Source: Alviniconcha marisindica
Lineage: Eukaryota; Mollusca; Gastropoda; Provannidae
Length of the DNA: 64,000 nucleotides
Assembly (NCBI GenBank): GCA_018857735.1
Contig: JABMCL010002092.1
Coordinates: forward strand, 35,001 to 99,000
Direction of reading: 5' to 3'
The translations under genes were made by a program, and so were the position numbers. Below, piece by piece: positions 1-13,653 of the stretch. A model generated the notes under the pieces. The model saw only the letters and a program-made list of their open reading frames with translations. It did not search any database and was not told the DNA's origin. The stretch's first letter is position 1. Every line of letters starts with the position of its first letter.

Positions 1-436
1 ATGCGACAGTTTGTCAGCGTTGCAATATTGTGTGTGTCCCCAAGTGGAGCAAATTAATGTCATAGTGTTTCTGGTTCTGCTCAGACTCTTTTTGACACTG
101 TTCTTGGGAGGAACTAGAACTAGAACCTGCGGTGCCGGCACTAAATTACCCAGCGGGGAAAGGGTTAAACACATTGCTGTCAGTGTGCGTGAAACGACTG
201 AAAGACTGACTGAAATAAGCGAGACATGTCACATCATAGGCTGACGAGATTAGACGTAATTCTGGTTACCATCTTTATTTCATGATTTTCCATTTAATTA
301 GCAATAACGGCGGAAACATTTATGTATGTTTCTACAGTTGAGTCAAGCAAATTAAACCGATTTAGATGCGACTAAAATGGACGCAGATCACGTGCAAACA
401 CACATTCACGAACAAATGTTGATAAATAATAATGTA
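1..436. other. unassigned sequence
   Basis: Mixed-composition sequence. Short open frames are present on both strands, but none has a recognisable domain or a convincing splice context. Nothing can be assigned. Confidence 0.5.
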
Positions 437-606
437 TATCTGTCTGTCCTCCTGTCTATCTGTTTGTTTGTCTATCTGTTTATCTATCTGCATGCCTGCC
501 TGTTTGTCTATCTGTTTATCTATCTCCCTGTCTGTCTGCCTGCCTGCCTGTCTGTCTGTCTGTCTGTCTGTCCACACCTATCCATCTGTATATGTATATC
601 TACATA
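437..606. repeat. imperfect TCTG/TCTA tetranucleotide microsatellite
   Basis: The stretch is built from alternating tctg, tgcc and tcta tetranucleotides with many interruptions. Open frames on both strands here are repeat artefacts (Leu/Cys/Ser-rich or Asp/Arg/Gln-rich). Confidence 0.9.
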
Positions 607-770
607 TCTATCTACGCTTATCACTAAGCTTCGAACTTGCACAAAACACAAAGTAAGAATGAGCGGGTAAAACACGCCACGGGACTGTAAAATATATACT
701 GACCATTTTGTATAACATTAATAAGAGCCAATAGAATGGACACGCACTGATGCAGATGTACCAAAGGAAT

Positions 771-1013
771 TAAACAGTCAGAGGTCACAGAACACAAAAC
801 AAAGTACTTCAAGCCGAAGGTTTCGGCACAAGACAAAAGTTCAAGTTAATATACAGATCAATAAGTAAGTGAAACGAGAAGTTAAGAGAAAGAATAAACA
901 GTCAGAGGTCACAGAACACAAAACAAAGTACTTCAAGCCGAAGGTTTCGGCACAAGATAAAAGTTCAAGTTAATATCAATAAGTAAGTGGAAGGAGAAGT
1001 TAAGAGAAAGACT
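771..1013. repeat. tandem duplication, ~123-bp unit, two copies
   Basis: A unit beginning taaacagtcagaggtcacag at about 771 is repeated at about 894 with only a few differences; the second copy lacks the short atacag near its end. The unit includes the short inverted motif gccgaaggtttcggc. No coding potential is visible. Confidence 0.9.
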
Positions 1014-1689
1014 AAACCAAAAGTGAGATAAAACGTGTAGACAATTGGAGGCGGGAGAAACAAAGTTAGAAGGAACAGCAGACTATAAGCGACACTCAGT
1101 CGGTAATGGTTTTATAGTTACTATTGTGCTCTGGAGAGATGCCTTTCATACTTTCCATAAAATATTATTTAAAAAAAAAATAAACAAAACAAAACAAAAA
1201 AAAAACTCGTTGCCGCTTTTGTTTTGACCCATTTCACGTACTGAAAACATTGTTTTGATTTCTGTGGCCCGTAAAGTAGAAAACACTGGCAACAGCAATT
1301 AAAGAAAATATTCAAAAACGATGAACACCACCACCAACAAACAGATGGAAAAAAAAAAAAAAAAGAGTATTTAAAGACGACACAAACACGATCAGTGTAC
1401 GATAAAAATCATCACCCTGTTACTTTAGAAAACAGAAACAGTGTCAGCGGCACCACATGTACACCATTGCTGTCGTTTAGTCCGAGGTAGACTGAGAAAC
1501 CGATTGTCTAGCTCACTTGCACCGGTAAAACCAACCAAACTGATTATCGTGGGACTGTAAATAATGTTGGACAAAACAACAACAAGACGATTCGTGTGCT
1601 GATAGCTCTTCACACGAGCAATGCTGCAGGGGTGACATCTCAAGCAACTAAACACATGCGCCCTGCGACAAAAAGCCATCCCCTGGGAA
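1014..1689. other. AT-rich unassigned spacer
   Basis: Contains two A-rich tracts (about 1167-1206 and 1349-1365) that could be degraded retroelement tails. The minus-strand open frame at 1425-1679 has no recognisable domain or splice support. Nothing else is assignable. Confidence 0.5.
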
Positions 1690-2132
1690 GCAGGGATAGC
1701 TCAGTGGTTTGATCGCCGGACTCGTGATCAAAAGGTCGCGAGTTCGAGTCTCGGCAGGAGCGGCGGGGGAATTATCTTCTCCAGTGTCAACTTTCCGTGC
1801 TGACTCTTATTTTGGTATCCGTTCCACCCCCGTGTTACTGCCGTAGCATCTAAAAGATCCCAGTCATTCTGCCAAAAGTGCAGGTGACAGGTTACAGCTA
1901 AACACACACACACACACACGTATGTGGCTTTCAATGAAGTGACACTGTAAACTGGTGCATGATTGTACAGAACGTGCGCCGAGACGGCAGCAGTTTCACG
2001 TGGTACCAGCCATGTAACAACCAAATAGCGCTGTAAGTACACCACTTCTGTGGAGATTCAAAACGCGAGTTAAAAGGCTACATTGCAATGAGTTTGCCCG
2101 AGATCTATGAACAGCGCTATGAAAAAGCGATC
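1690..2132 (+). mobile_element. tRNA-headed SINE, family A, copy 1
   Basis: The first ~75 bases look like a tRNA: a box-A-like tagctcagtggttt, then a box-B-like gagttcgagtctc. A ~350-bp body follows that is closely shared with 5840-6316 and, without the head, with 28479-28890. The body contains the shared motif ttccacccccgtgttac. The 3' end reads acagcgctatgaaaaagcgatc. Internal RNA polymerase III boxes plus a repeated body are the normal SINE architecture. The 3' side of the anticodon stem is not complementary, so this is unlikely to be a functional tRNA gene. A short (CA)n sits inside at about 1905. Confidence 0.85.
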
Positions 2133-2761
2133 ATTTAATCAACCAATCACTTATCCACAGGGTTACGCGCCAGCTTCAAGCGACAGACACTTAGACTAAC
2201 ACGCGAATGGCGTCAGACTTTCCGCTAGCAGTTGCTTTCCAGACGTCACCCTCGAAACGTTACTGCAGTGTGCAACAATCACCCAAAATTAAACTCTCAC
2301 GAGTTCAAAGACCTCTTTCCAAAAGTTCAGTCTTGATGAGGAAATAGACATTTTCACCATGAAATATTCCAGCAGAACAATCCCGACAAGCGAACAATTC
2401 ACCGATACCGACTGATCGGCAACACAAAAACCCAAGTAGGAAAAAGAAAAAACAAACAAGAAAACAGCCCCACGCATTTTTCAGAAGAAGAAAAAAGACC
2501 CCCTCCCCCCGCCCCCCCCTCCCATCCCCCTCCCCCACCCCCCACACCTCCTCCGCCCCCAAAAGCCAAAGAAAACCTGTTCATGTATTAATTAACAACC
2601 CCTGAAGAAGCACAGCAGAGACGAGGACGACTGGTACGGTGCTTCGCGGCAAAACGACGCTAGCGTGCAGCATGCATTCCCCGTACTCATCTTGACAGCT
2701 CGCGCAACGCAGGATGCACTCAGCCGCGGTGACTTGTTGCGGACGCAGAGCTAGGTTGCGG
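2133..2761. other. spacer downstream of the small EF-hand gene
   Basis: Includes a C-rich tract at about 2500-2562. Glycine-rich minus-strand open frames here arise from that tract. On the minus strand this would be the 3' UTR and downstream flank of the gene whose stop is at 2762-2764. I could not single out a poly(A) signal with confidence. Confidence 0.4.
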
Positions 2762-2927
2762 TCACTTGTTGCTGACTCCGATGAGCAGACGCAGCATGTC
2801 GTTGAGGCACTGCAGCTCGCGCGGGGAGAAGAGCCCGTTGCGGTCCAGGTCGCACAGCTGGTACATCTGGATGAAGGCCAGGTCCATGTTGCCTCGCTTC
2901 TTGGCCACTGTGTGGATGTAGGGGTAC
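2762..2927 (-). CDS. small secreted EF-hand protein, exon 2 (C-terminal)
   Basis: The last coding exon of a two-exon minus-strand gene. It opens after an AG at 2929-2928 (cggcag) and ends at a TGA at 2764-2762. The first base completes an Arg codon left open by the exon ending at 4612, so the two exons join in phase. The exon encodes residues 41-95 of the 95-residue product. It has a dibasic KKR at 50-52. A 12-residue EF-hand loop, DLDRNGLFSPRE, occupies residues 67-78, with Asp at positions 1 and 3, Asn at 5, Gly at 6, Ser at 9 and Glu at 12, matching the calcium-binding consensus. Helix-like flanks lie either side (LAFIQMYQLC and LQCLNDMLRLLIG). Two cysteines at 66 and 81 flank the loop. 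Only one EF-hand is visible, which is unusual because they normally pair. I do not recognise a named family; calcium binding is inferred from the loop. Confidence 0.65.
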
Positions 2928-3080
2928 CTGCCGACAGCCAGGCAACCAAAACACTGTGGCAGCACGCCTTGACCATTGGGTGGATGGAGAAGTGGGGGTA
3001 CCTATCAACAGCCAGGCGACCAAAACACTGTGGCAACACGCTTTGGCCACCATGTGGTGGAGGGGTACCTACCGAACGCA
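2885..3080. repeat. tandem triplication spanning an intron acceptor and exon start
   Basis: Three diverged copies on the minus strand each carry a pyrimidine-containing lead-in, an AG, and then gtaccccc/t. The copies begin their exon-like parts at 2927 (true exon), 3001 and 3068, spacings of 74 and 67 bp. Each copy shares the upstream block with the motif cagtgttttgg. The upstream copies therefore look like duplicated acceptors; neither spacing is a multiple of three. Confidence 0.85.
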
Positions 3081-3404
3081 ACTGACACACCAGCAAGAAC
3101 ACCAAAGCTACGTCAAAATGTTGTTATACGCTGCGTAGCAATGCAGGAACTATTTTCAGCTACGATAAGCTCTTTGCATAACGACAGCATCCACCCTCCA
3201 GAAACTGACATAAATTCTCGGAAGACGGACTGAAATGGCCATCCTATTCACAGAACAAAACGATGGGGTCGTATTGACTGACCAGTTGAAACTGTAGAGA
3301 CCTGAAGGCCTGAGAGGACAGAAGTGACCATCTATTTTACATAACCACACACAGGGGTCGTGGACTGACCACTCGAGACTGACGTTTTGGCAATGTCCAC
3401 TTTT

Positions 3405-3778
<374 letters not shown>

Positions 3779-4611
3779 GAGACTTAAATGACCATCCTAT
3801 TTACATAACCACATGGAGAAGTCGTGGACTGACCTGCCTAGACCATAAGACGTTGGAGAGGACTGACGTGACCATCCTATTTTACATAACCAAATGGAGG
3901 GGTCACGGGCCGACCTGTCGAGACTGAGGGTTTGAAAGGGCTGAAGTGACCATCCTATTTACATATATGCAAATGGACAGGCCGCACGGGCTGACCTCTC
4001 GAGACTGTAAAGACTGATGGTTTGAAGGGGGCTGAAGTGACCATCCTATTTACATATGCAAGTGGACGGGTCACGCGGATTGACTTGTCGATACCGTAGA
4101 GACTGAAGTTTTGAAGAAGGATTAAGTGACCATTTACATATGCAAATGAACGAGTCACATCACGCGGAAGGACATGTCGAGACCGTAGAGACGATAGTTT
4201 AAGGGGGCTGAAGTGACCACCCTATTCACATAAACAAATGGACGGGTCGTACGGTCTGACCTGTCGAGACTGTAAGACTGAAGGTTTGAGGGGGTTTAAG
4301 TGACCACCCTATTTACATAAACAAATGGGCGGGTCACGCGGACTGACCTGTCGAGACCGTAGAGACCGATGGTTTGAAGGGGCTGAAGTGACCACCCTAT
4401 TTACATAAACAAATGGACGGGTCACGCGGACTGACCTGTCGAGACCGTAGAGACCGATGGTTTGAAGGGGCTGAAGTGACCACCCTATTTACATAAACAA
4501 ATGGACAGGTCACGCGGACTGACCTTTCGAGACCGTAGAGACCGATGGTTTCTAGGCGCTGAAGTGACCACCCTATTTACATAAACAAATGGACGGGTCA
4601 CGCGGACTGAC

Positions 4612-4733
4612 CTTTCGAGATTGTAGAGAGTGAAGGCGTGTGAGGAGGTGACCAGGAGGCAGACGATGAGTCCCAGCAGCAGCAGCAGCCGTATCGTCGT
4701 CTCCTGAGTGCGGCCCGTGGCTGTGCTCTTCAT
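4612..4733 (-). CDS. small secreted EF-hand protein, exon 1 (signal peptide)
   Basis: The start codon is the ATG at 4733-4731. The open frame extends upstream without another ATG to a possible AG acceptor (ctgctttcag, exon from 4765), so a 5' UTR intron is likely. The exon encodes residues 1-40 and two bases of the next codon. A short polar, positively charged N-terminus is followed by a strongly hydrophobic segment at residues 15-29 and then SSHA, a plausible signal-peptidase site near residue 33. The mature part begins about FTLYNLE. The exon ends GAAAG at 4612 before a good donor, gtcagt. Its two overhanging bases match the one-base overhang at 2927, which supports the gene model. The product is predicted to enter the secretory pathway. 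Its mature size of ~60 residues and the KKR site leave a peptide hormone precursor possible, but that is speculation. Confidence 0.6.
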
Positions 4734-4811
4734 CTTGCCGTCTCTCTCTGAACCACTCGCCACTTCTGAAAGCAGCAGGTAGCCAGCAACTTGATGTGTG
4801 GCAGCCGCCCT

Positions 4812-4893
<82 letters not shown>
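4812..4893. repeat. (GT)n-(GA)n microsatellite
   Basis: A short GT run (4812-4828) passes into a ~63-bp GA run. On the minus strand it forms a long pyrimidine tract ~50-130 bp upstream of the possible acceptor at 4766. Confidence 0.98.
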
Positions 4894-4898
<5 letters not shown>

Positions 4899-4916
4899 AC
4901 AATCTGTCCCAGCTAC

Positions 4917-5238
4917 CTACAGTAAGTAAAAATGGTGCTTAACGTCCACACAAACCATAAGGCTTATTAGAGAGGGGGAGAAGGAGAGAAGGGGGTAAGG
5001 AGGTAGGGGAAGAAGGAGAGTATATACCTATCGCTACAATGTCACCACCAGAATGACCTGCATTAAGATGGGCAGCGATGAGAGCCATTTTAATGTTTCA
5101 GTAGGAAGTGATGGAAAAGTAACAGGACAGTGTCCACAAACCACAACTTTTGAAGAGAAAGGAGAGCCAGAGCAGTATCGAACCGAGGTCCTTCCGCTTA
5201 CCAGCCTAACGCCTTACCGCTAGCCCAAACCGGCTCTC
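4917..5238 (-). mobile_element. SINE-like repeat, family B, copy 1
   Basis: Read on the minus strand from 5238, the 5' part has tRNA-promoter-like boxes: gggctagcggtaaggcg as box A, and cctcggttcgatac as box B. The body, including cgctgcccatcttaatgcag and cattctggtggtgaca, is shared with the plus-strand copy at 11068-11530. The 3' end carries the accatttttacttact motif. No protein is encoded. Confidence 0.75.
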
Positions 5239-5403
5239 GCTATCAACATGCCAACAGGCTACATATAAAGCAACAGTAACAACAGTAGCTACCATAGCAA
5301 TGGTGACGCAAATGATGGTTTTAAAATCAGAGCCAAAACACAACAGAAAATATAGATGATGATGATGATGAGAAATATGGTTCAGATACATGATGAACAA
5401 TGA

Positions 5404-5404
<1 letters not shown>

Positions 5405-5468
<64 letters not shown>

Positions 5469-5482
5469 GGGGGGGGGAGGCT

Positions 5483-5554
<72 letters not shown>
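5405..5554. repeat. (GA)n microsatellite with a central poly-G
   Basis: Two GA arrays are separated by ggagggggggggaggctgaa at about 5462-5485. Ser/Leu-rich and Arg/Glu-rich frames here are artefacts. Confidence 0.98.
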
Positions 5555-5557
<3 letters not shown>

Positions 5558-5839
5558 ATGCAAAAACACATGTAATTTTATCTCATTGGAGTAAGGCCTC
5601 ATTGCATTTTGTCCTATGAGCCACTTTCACATTAGGACCTATTTGTCATTTTCAACTTGAAATTTTGACCGAAAGGTGCCTTTTGATGATGCTTTAACGG
5701 AACTTGTTTTTCTCAAAGCGTGTTCTGTCCACAAAGTTCGACCCTTCTCCAATAGGAAGAAGAGATTAAAGGAAAACCCGGAAGTCGACGATTTTGCTTA
5801 AAATGTCTTTTAGATTTTAGTCTCCACGCAGGAGAGCGG
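5555..5839. other. unassigned spacer
   Basis: Mixed sequence immediately before the second SINE A copy. No gene or repeat is recognised. Confidence 0.4.
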
Positions 5840-6316
5840 GCGGGGATAGCTCAGTGGTTAGAGCGTCGGACTCGTGATTAAAAGGTCCCGGTTCGAGTCC
5901 CTGCAGGAGCGACGGGAGAATTTTCTTCTTCAGGGTCAATTTCCTGTGCTGACTCTTGTTTCGGTATCCATTCCACCCCTGTGTTACCGCAGTGGCACGT
6001 GAAAGATCCCGGTCATTCCGCAGGAAGCGCAGGTGTCAGGTTACAGCTAAACACGCATGCACATGACGTATGTGGCTTTGCATAAAGTGACATGGTGCAC
6101 GGTTGTATGGTGTACACAGAACGCGCCGAGACGGCAGCAGTTTCATGTGGTACCAGCCATGTCAGCGCCGTAAGTACACCACTTCGGTGGATATTCAAAA
6201 ACGCGCTATAAAAAGCTAGTCACTCCTGCAGAATCACATGCAAGCGCAGTGAGTGTGCTCGAGAGCGGAGAACAGCGCTATATATAAAAGCGATCAACAA
6301 CAACAACAACAACAAT
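5840..6316 (+). mobile_element. tRNA-headed SINE, family A, copy 2 (most intact)
   Basis: The most complete copy. The head has gcggggatagctcagtggtt (box A) and cggttcgagtccctgc (box B), and tRNA-like acceptor and T-arm segments can be drawn. The loop region would place CGT at the anticodon position, suggesting a tRNA-Thr-like ancestor, but the 3' anticodon stem (ttaaaag) no longer pairs. The body is shared with 1690-2132. The 3' end reads cgctatatataaaagcgatc followed by an (AAC)n tail to 6316. Such simple-sequence tails usually reflect a partner LINE. Confidence 0.88.
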
Positions 6317-6527
6317 TAGAATCAGACTTTCGTCACTAACGATCAGGGTGATTGGATCCAGCAAGTAACGCAACTACTCTAACGGCTGCCCGCGGCCTCT
6401 CTGATCAAAGAAGTGCAGCTGCGTGGAACTGTTTCCGAATGTCCCGTGACATTGGTTTACAACGAAAGTCCATCCGTATAGTGAGACAGAGACATTAACG
6501 GTCAGCTCTAGTTTATACTACACCGAG

Positions 6528-6640
6528 CTTCTTCTTTTCCTTCTCCTCCTTCTTCTTCTTCTCCGTCTTCTCCTTCTTCTTCTTCTTCTTCCCCTTCTTC
6601 TTCTTCTGCTTCTTCTTCTCCGTCTTCTTCTGCTTCTTCT
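6528..6640. repeat. TTC-rich polypyrimidine tract
   Basis: About 110 bases of cttctt/tcctcc repeats. The Glu-rich minus-strand open frame over it is a repeat artefact. Such a tract could form triplex DNA. Confidence 0.9.
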
Positions 6641-7776
<1,136 letters not shown>

Positions 7777-7836
7777 CTCATTGTGGTGGTCAAAAATATT
7801 GTTGGCGGTTTTAATATTTTCACTGTCCTCCTTCCT

Positions 7837-7905
7837 CCCCCCCCCCCCCCCCCCCCCCCTTCTTCTTTCTTTCTTTCTTTTTTTTTTTTTTTTTTTTTTT
7901 TTTTT
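7837..7905. repeat. poly-C / CTTT / poly-T run
   Basis: About 22 C are followed by ttct/ttctttc repeats and about 28 T. The Pro/Phe-rich frames here are artefacts. Confidence 0.95.
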
Positions 7906-8060
7906 GTTAACGTGGTACTTTGGGAATCACATACTTTACTGTCCCATTCGGAGTTGCCCATGGAAAGCTCGAATTGCTTTCTTAGGAGAAAGCCACCCAC
8001 GGCACGGCGGGGCCAATGAGCCTTCTGATTAATGCATTAAAGGGGATTCCAAGCAAACAG

Positions 8061-10200
8061 GTAATAATAATAATAATAAATTTTATTTATAATGCGCCTG
8101 TCCCAGTTCTGCAAGAACGAGCTCCAAGCACAGTACAGCTTCACATATCAGGCTCAATACATGCATTAGAAACAACAACAACAACAAAACAGTATCTAGT
8201 TAATACAGTTGCATCTGACAAAACAAAGATTATGACCAACTGATTTTAAAATTTTGTTTTTAATAAAAAATCGTATTACTGTAATAATTTAAAGCATACA
8301 TGGACTAACTTTATTAATTTTGATTAAATTAAAATACACTAGCTTTTCAACAGTAAGACAGACCAAAAAAAAAAAAAAAAAGTGATAGAAAATCAAGTTT
8401 CTTAAATTTATATGCCACTTAAACAAAATGACATGGCAATAAACTGGCTGACATTATTAAGATCATCAGCTAAAACAGTAAAAAGAAAAAGCAACCCCAT
8501 TAACTAATAACATCCAAGACGTTGCAAGTTTTTTCAGATAACTAAGTAAGGCAGTAAAAATAAAACAGCAAGTTAAGACAATCATTCGTGCGCACGCGCT
8601 ACACAGGACATACAGGAAACTGTCAGCTGTGCTCAACATCGTTGTGGGTCTGACTATGAAAGTCGTCAGTACAGATGCTTTTTGAAGAGGAACGTTTTCA
8701 GATTGGATTTGAAGGAGGGGAGACTTGGGGCATCACGCAGAGGTTTGGGGAGGGAATTCCAGGCCAGGTCCTGTGTATGAGAAAGCACGCTTTCCACACT
8801 TGTTGAGTTTGATGCGTGGAACAGTCATGGGACCAGCGTCTGCAGAATGCAGAGAGCGGGGAGGTTGATAGACAGACAGAAGATCAGATAAGTAAGCAGG
8901 AGCAGATGAATCTCTGTTACGATAGCACAGGGTAGAAATCTTGTACTCAATCCGAGCTCGGACTGGTAACCAATGCAGAGTTCTGAGCAAAGGCTTTGCA
9001 TGGTCTCGCCCTCGTCTGCCAAGGACAAGACGAGCTGCGTTGTTTTGTACTCTCTGCGAGCGATCCAGCCTCTTTTCCAAGAGACCTGCCAGCAAAGAGT
9101 TGCGGTAGTCCAACCTTGACAGAACGAAAGATGAAACCAGCTTCTTCGTCGCATCAACAGTTAGGTGGCGCCTAAGTTGTCCTATTCTGCGTAATTCTAG
9201 AAAGACAGCTCTGCAGAGAAGGTTGACATGTTGATCCATGGAAAGATTGCTGTCAAGATAGACCCCTATGTTTCTAACTTTGTAAGAGAATGGTATAGTG
9301 GAACCAGACAGAGTCAGAGAAGAGGTTTGTGGGACAGATTTAAGCTTTGCTTTAGTTCCAACAGGCATGATCTCCGTCTTGTCGTCATTCATTCTCAGCC
9401 TGTTGCAAGCCATCCAGTCTCTCACAGACTCTGCACAAGACTGGATGTCCAGCAGCAGTTTAGCAAAGTGCTCAGGGCTGGAAGTTTGTGCAGCTGCGTG
9501 TCTTCTGCAAAAAGTGGTACAGTGTGTTGTTGTGCCTAATAACATGGCCCAATGGCGTGATGTACATGGTGAACAGTACTGGGCCCAACACAGTACCTTG
9601 AGGTACACCATACTTCAACACTGTAGGCTGGGATGCCTTGCCTCCAGCCAACAATGTCTGGTTATGTTCAGTCAAATATGACTCCAGCCATCGCAGCACT
9701 ATACCAGATATGCCAAAGGTCAGTCTTAGTCTCTTTAGCAAGTATATTGTGATCAAGCGTATCAAACGCTGCTGACAGGTCCAGGAGTGACAGAATGGAA
9801 ACAGATCCTTGATCACAGGTCATAAGCAGGTCATTTGTGACTCTCAACAACAAGGTTTCAGTGCTGTGGTCTGCTCTGTATGCTGACTGAAATGGCTCAA
9901 GTGTGTCTGTGGCATTCAGATGGTCAGACAGCTGTTGAAGGACAACCTTTTCAAGAATCTTTGAAAGGAAGTGTAGGTTGGAAACAGGGCGATAGATATT
10001 ATGCACATTTCTGTCTAAGTTAGGCTTTTTTAGAAGGGGAAGCACAATAGCTTGCTTGAAGGGGGGGGGGGGGGGGGGATAATACCAGACACAAGGGACT
10101 CATTGATGATGGCAGTGATGGTGGGGATCAAATCATCGAGACACTCATGCACTAGGTATGTAGGGACAGGGTCAAGCATGCATGACACGAGCCATATCTA
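8061..10200 (-). mobile_element. decayed CR1/Jockey-like LINE: reverse transcriptase and 3' end
   Basis: Read on the minus strand, three overlapping frames (10045-9668, 9816-9472, 9611-8733) together give a non-LTR reverse transcriptase. In order are: the AIVLPLLKKPNLD block, YRPVSNLHFLSKILEKVV, the AYRADHSTETLLL and LDLSAAFDTLDHNIL blocks, GVPQGTVLGPVLFTMYITPL, and then the C-terminal thumb-like region with LRRHLTVDATKKLV and LHWLPVRARIEYKI. The segment that should carry the catalytic YADD/FADD is damaged: the reading becomes HFLQKTRSC and shifts frame, so the enzyme is dead. A poly-G run at 10061-10079 interrupts the upstream coding part. The 3' UTR ends near 8061 in a (TTA)n tail after ataaataaaattta. 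The element is 5' truncated, with no endonuclease domain seen. Confidence 0.92.
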
Positions 10201-10843
10201 TGAAAAGGGAATAATAGATAAATAAATAAATAAATAAACAGACTTTTGGTAGCATTTCAGTCGATCAGTGGTCTAGTTTTGTTTTTTTTGTTTTTTAATC
10301 AACGTTTCAAAGTCTCCAACGCACGGCCGTAATCACTGCCATTTTGTGCCCGGCAGTCTGTGTGCCTGACGTCATGGACTCGCAGGGTCCGCGTTTGAGG
10401 CAGAAGAGATCTATGGCCTATTATTCGCGTCATGAGAAAAACTTGTGCTTGTCACTGGTAAAGACGGAACCAAGATAGCTGCGTCAGGAGGCCCTCAGAC
10501 TGGAAGCAAAACAACAAACAAAACAAAACAAACAAACAAACAAACAACAACAACAACAACAACAACACGAACAAAACAACAAATCTGAAACAGAACGAAA
10601 CCCAGAGCGCTCGTGCGGAATCAACACACAAGGGAGTTAATTAGCGCTCGAAAGACGTCACACAGGTACAAACAACAAAGACCTGAGTCGCCTATGGTAA
10701 CTCTCACCTGGCATGCGTGTAATTACAAAGTACATAAACTCCACCATAGGTACATCCTCTAAAACAACAACAACAACAAATATAAAAAAGACCTGTTGCA
10801 TTAAAAAACAAACAACAACAAAAACGAACAAAGCAAACTAACA

Positions 10844-10849
<6 letters not shown>
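10201..10849. other. unassigned spacer with AT and AAC simple runs
   Basis: Has (TAAA)n near 10210-10240 and (AAC)n-like runs at 10505-10590 and 10760-10830. No gene is seen. Confidence 0.5.

Positions 10850-10920
<71 letters not shown>
10850..10920. repeat. (GA)n microsatellite
   Basis: About 70 bp of uninterrupted GA. Confidence 0.98.
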
Positions 10921-10922
<2 letters not shown>

Positions 10923-11067
10923 TTGCACAAAACAAAACAAGAACAAGACGAAACCTGCAAATGAAAATGTTCGGACATTTCCCACGTTCTTATGCCAGTT
11001 TGCGTCTTAATTCGTTTGGGGTCTGCTTTAAGTTGGTGGACTTTGTTCAAATAGGGGGCGGGCTAAT

Positions 11068-11530
11068 GTTTTATTCCCAGCGGTAAGGCACTCGTAAGCA
11101 GAAGGACCTCGGTTCGATTCCTCTTCGTTCTCCTTTCCCTTCAAATATTGTGGTCTCTGGAAACGGTCTTGTCCCTAGAAAACTAAAAACGGCTCTTATC
11201 GCTTTATTTGTGTGTAAATTACGTAAATTACTAGTTTATTATGTAAATTACTAGTTTATTATGTAGTGTGTGTGTGTGTGTGTGTAAAGTACTAGTTTAT
11301 TAAGTAACTTTTGTATTTTCAATAACTGTTCTTTGAGTTTTAAAATATAAAATATGTGTTACTGTGTACTGTGATGTGGTTAATGTTCAGCCACGTTTAA
11401 ATTTCTCTGATGAGATAATAAAGTAATCTTGAATCTTGAATCGCTGCCCATCTTAATGTGGGAGTCATTCTGGTGGTGACAGTGTAGTGTTAGGTATAGA
11501 CTCTCTCTTTCCCCACCTCCTGGGATCTCG
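11068..11530 (+). mobile_element. SINE-like repeat, family B, copy 2 (interrupted)
   Basis: Starts with cccagcggtaaggcactcg (box A region) and gacctcggttcgattcctc (box B region). It continues through ggctcttatcgct, is broken by the insertion at 11204-11439, and resumes at gcccatcttaatgtgggagt and cattctggtggtgacagtg. The two parts are together homologous to the minus strand of 4917-5238. Confidence 0.75.
11204..11439 (+). mobile_element. nested LINE-tail insertion with 6-bp target duplication
   Basis: The insert is flanked on both sides by ATCGCT (11198-11203 and 11440-11445). The uninterrupted SINE B copy at 4917-5238 has this sequence once. The insert ends gataataaagtaatcttgaa plus a second tcttga, a typical LINE or SINE 3' terminus with short tandem ending. 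Inside are three copies of actagtttatta and a short GT run. Confidence 0.75.
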
Positions 11531-11931
11531 GTCCACGCCAGTACCTCTTCTAAGACAACTCGGTGTTAAACAAGGTTGACCAACCAAACAGGGGTTTTTG
11601 TTCTTGTTTTCTTTCTTGCTTGTTTGTTCGATCGTTTCTTTTGTTTAAGAAACAAAATCGTTCAAGACACATACACATCGTTGGTCAACGCCATGTACCC
11701 ATTAGCACGTTGGCTTCATCATATCTGGTTATTAAACCATAAAGAAAGAAAAACCTCATCAGAATCCAAACCGAAAGTGCTCTCTGTTGAAAATGCAAGT
11801 TGCGTGCTACTGAAAATAACTGAAAGCGTGCACAAACGGATACTTTCTTCAGTTTTTCATACGCTTCCATCAGCTTAAAATTATTTTCGGCAGTTTAAAA
11901 ATATAATTAGTCTCAACTATCAAATAAAAGT

Positions 11932-11934
<3 letters not shown>
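11531..11934. other. unassigned spacer
   Basis: A 100-codon plus-strand open frame (11576-11878) has no recognisable domain, no splice support and a composition like its flanks. It is not called as a gene. Confidence 0.4.

Positions 11935-12016
<82 letters not shown>
11935..12016. repeat. (GA)n microsatellite
   Basis: About 82 bp of GA. Confidence 0.98.

Positions 12017-13653
<1,637 letters not shown>

Noticed and set aside
1690..1765. Possible functional tRNA gene
   Set aside because: Box A and B are present, but the anticodon stem does not pair and the same head recurs at 5840 joined to the same long body, so it is a SINE head.
2581..3105. 174-codon minus-strand open frame
   Set aside because: It overlaps the EF-hand exon in another frame and runs through the acceptor triplication. 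The EF-hand frame has the recognisable motif and in-phase splicing. It is noted only as the frame an alternative acceptor would enter.
4733..4763. Upstream extension of the signal-peptide frame
   Set aside because: The frame stays open to 4763, but there is no ATG there (the codon is GTG). The first ATG is at 4733 and gives a proper signal peptide.
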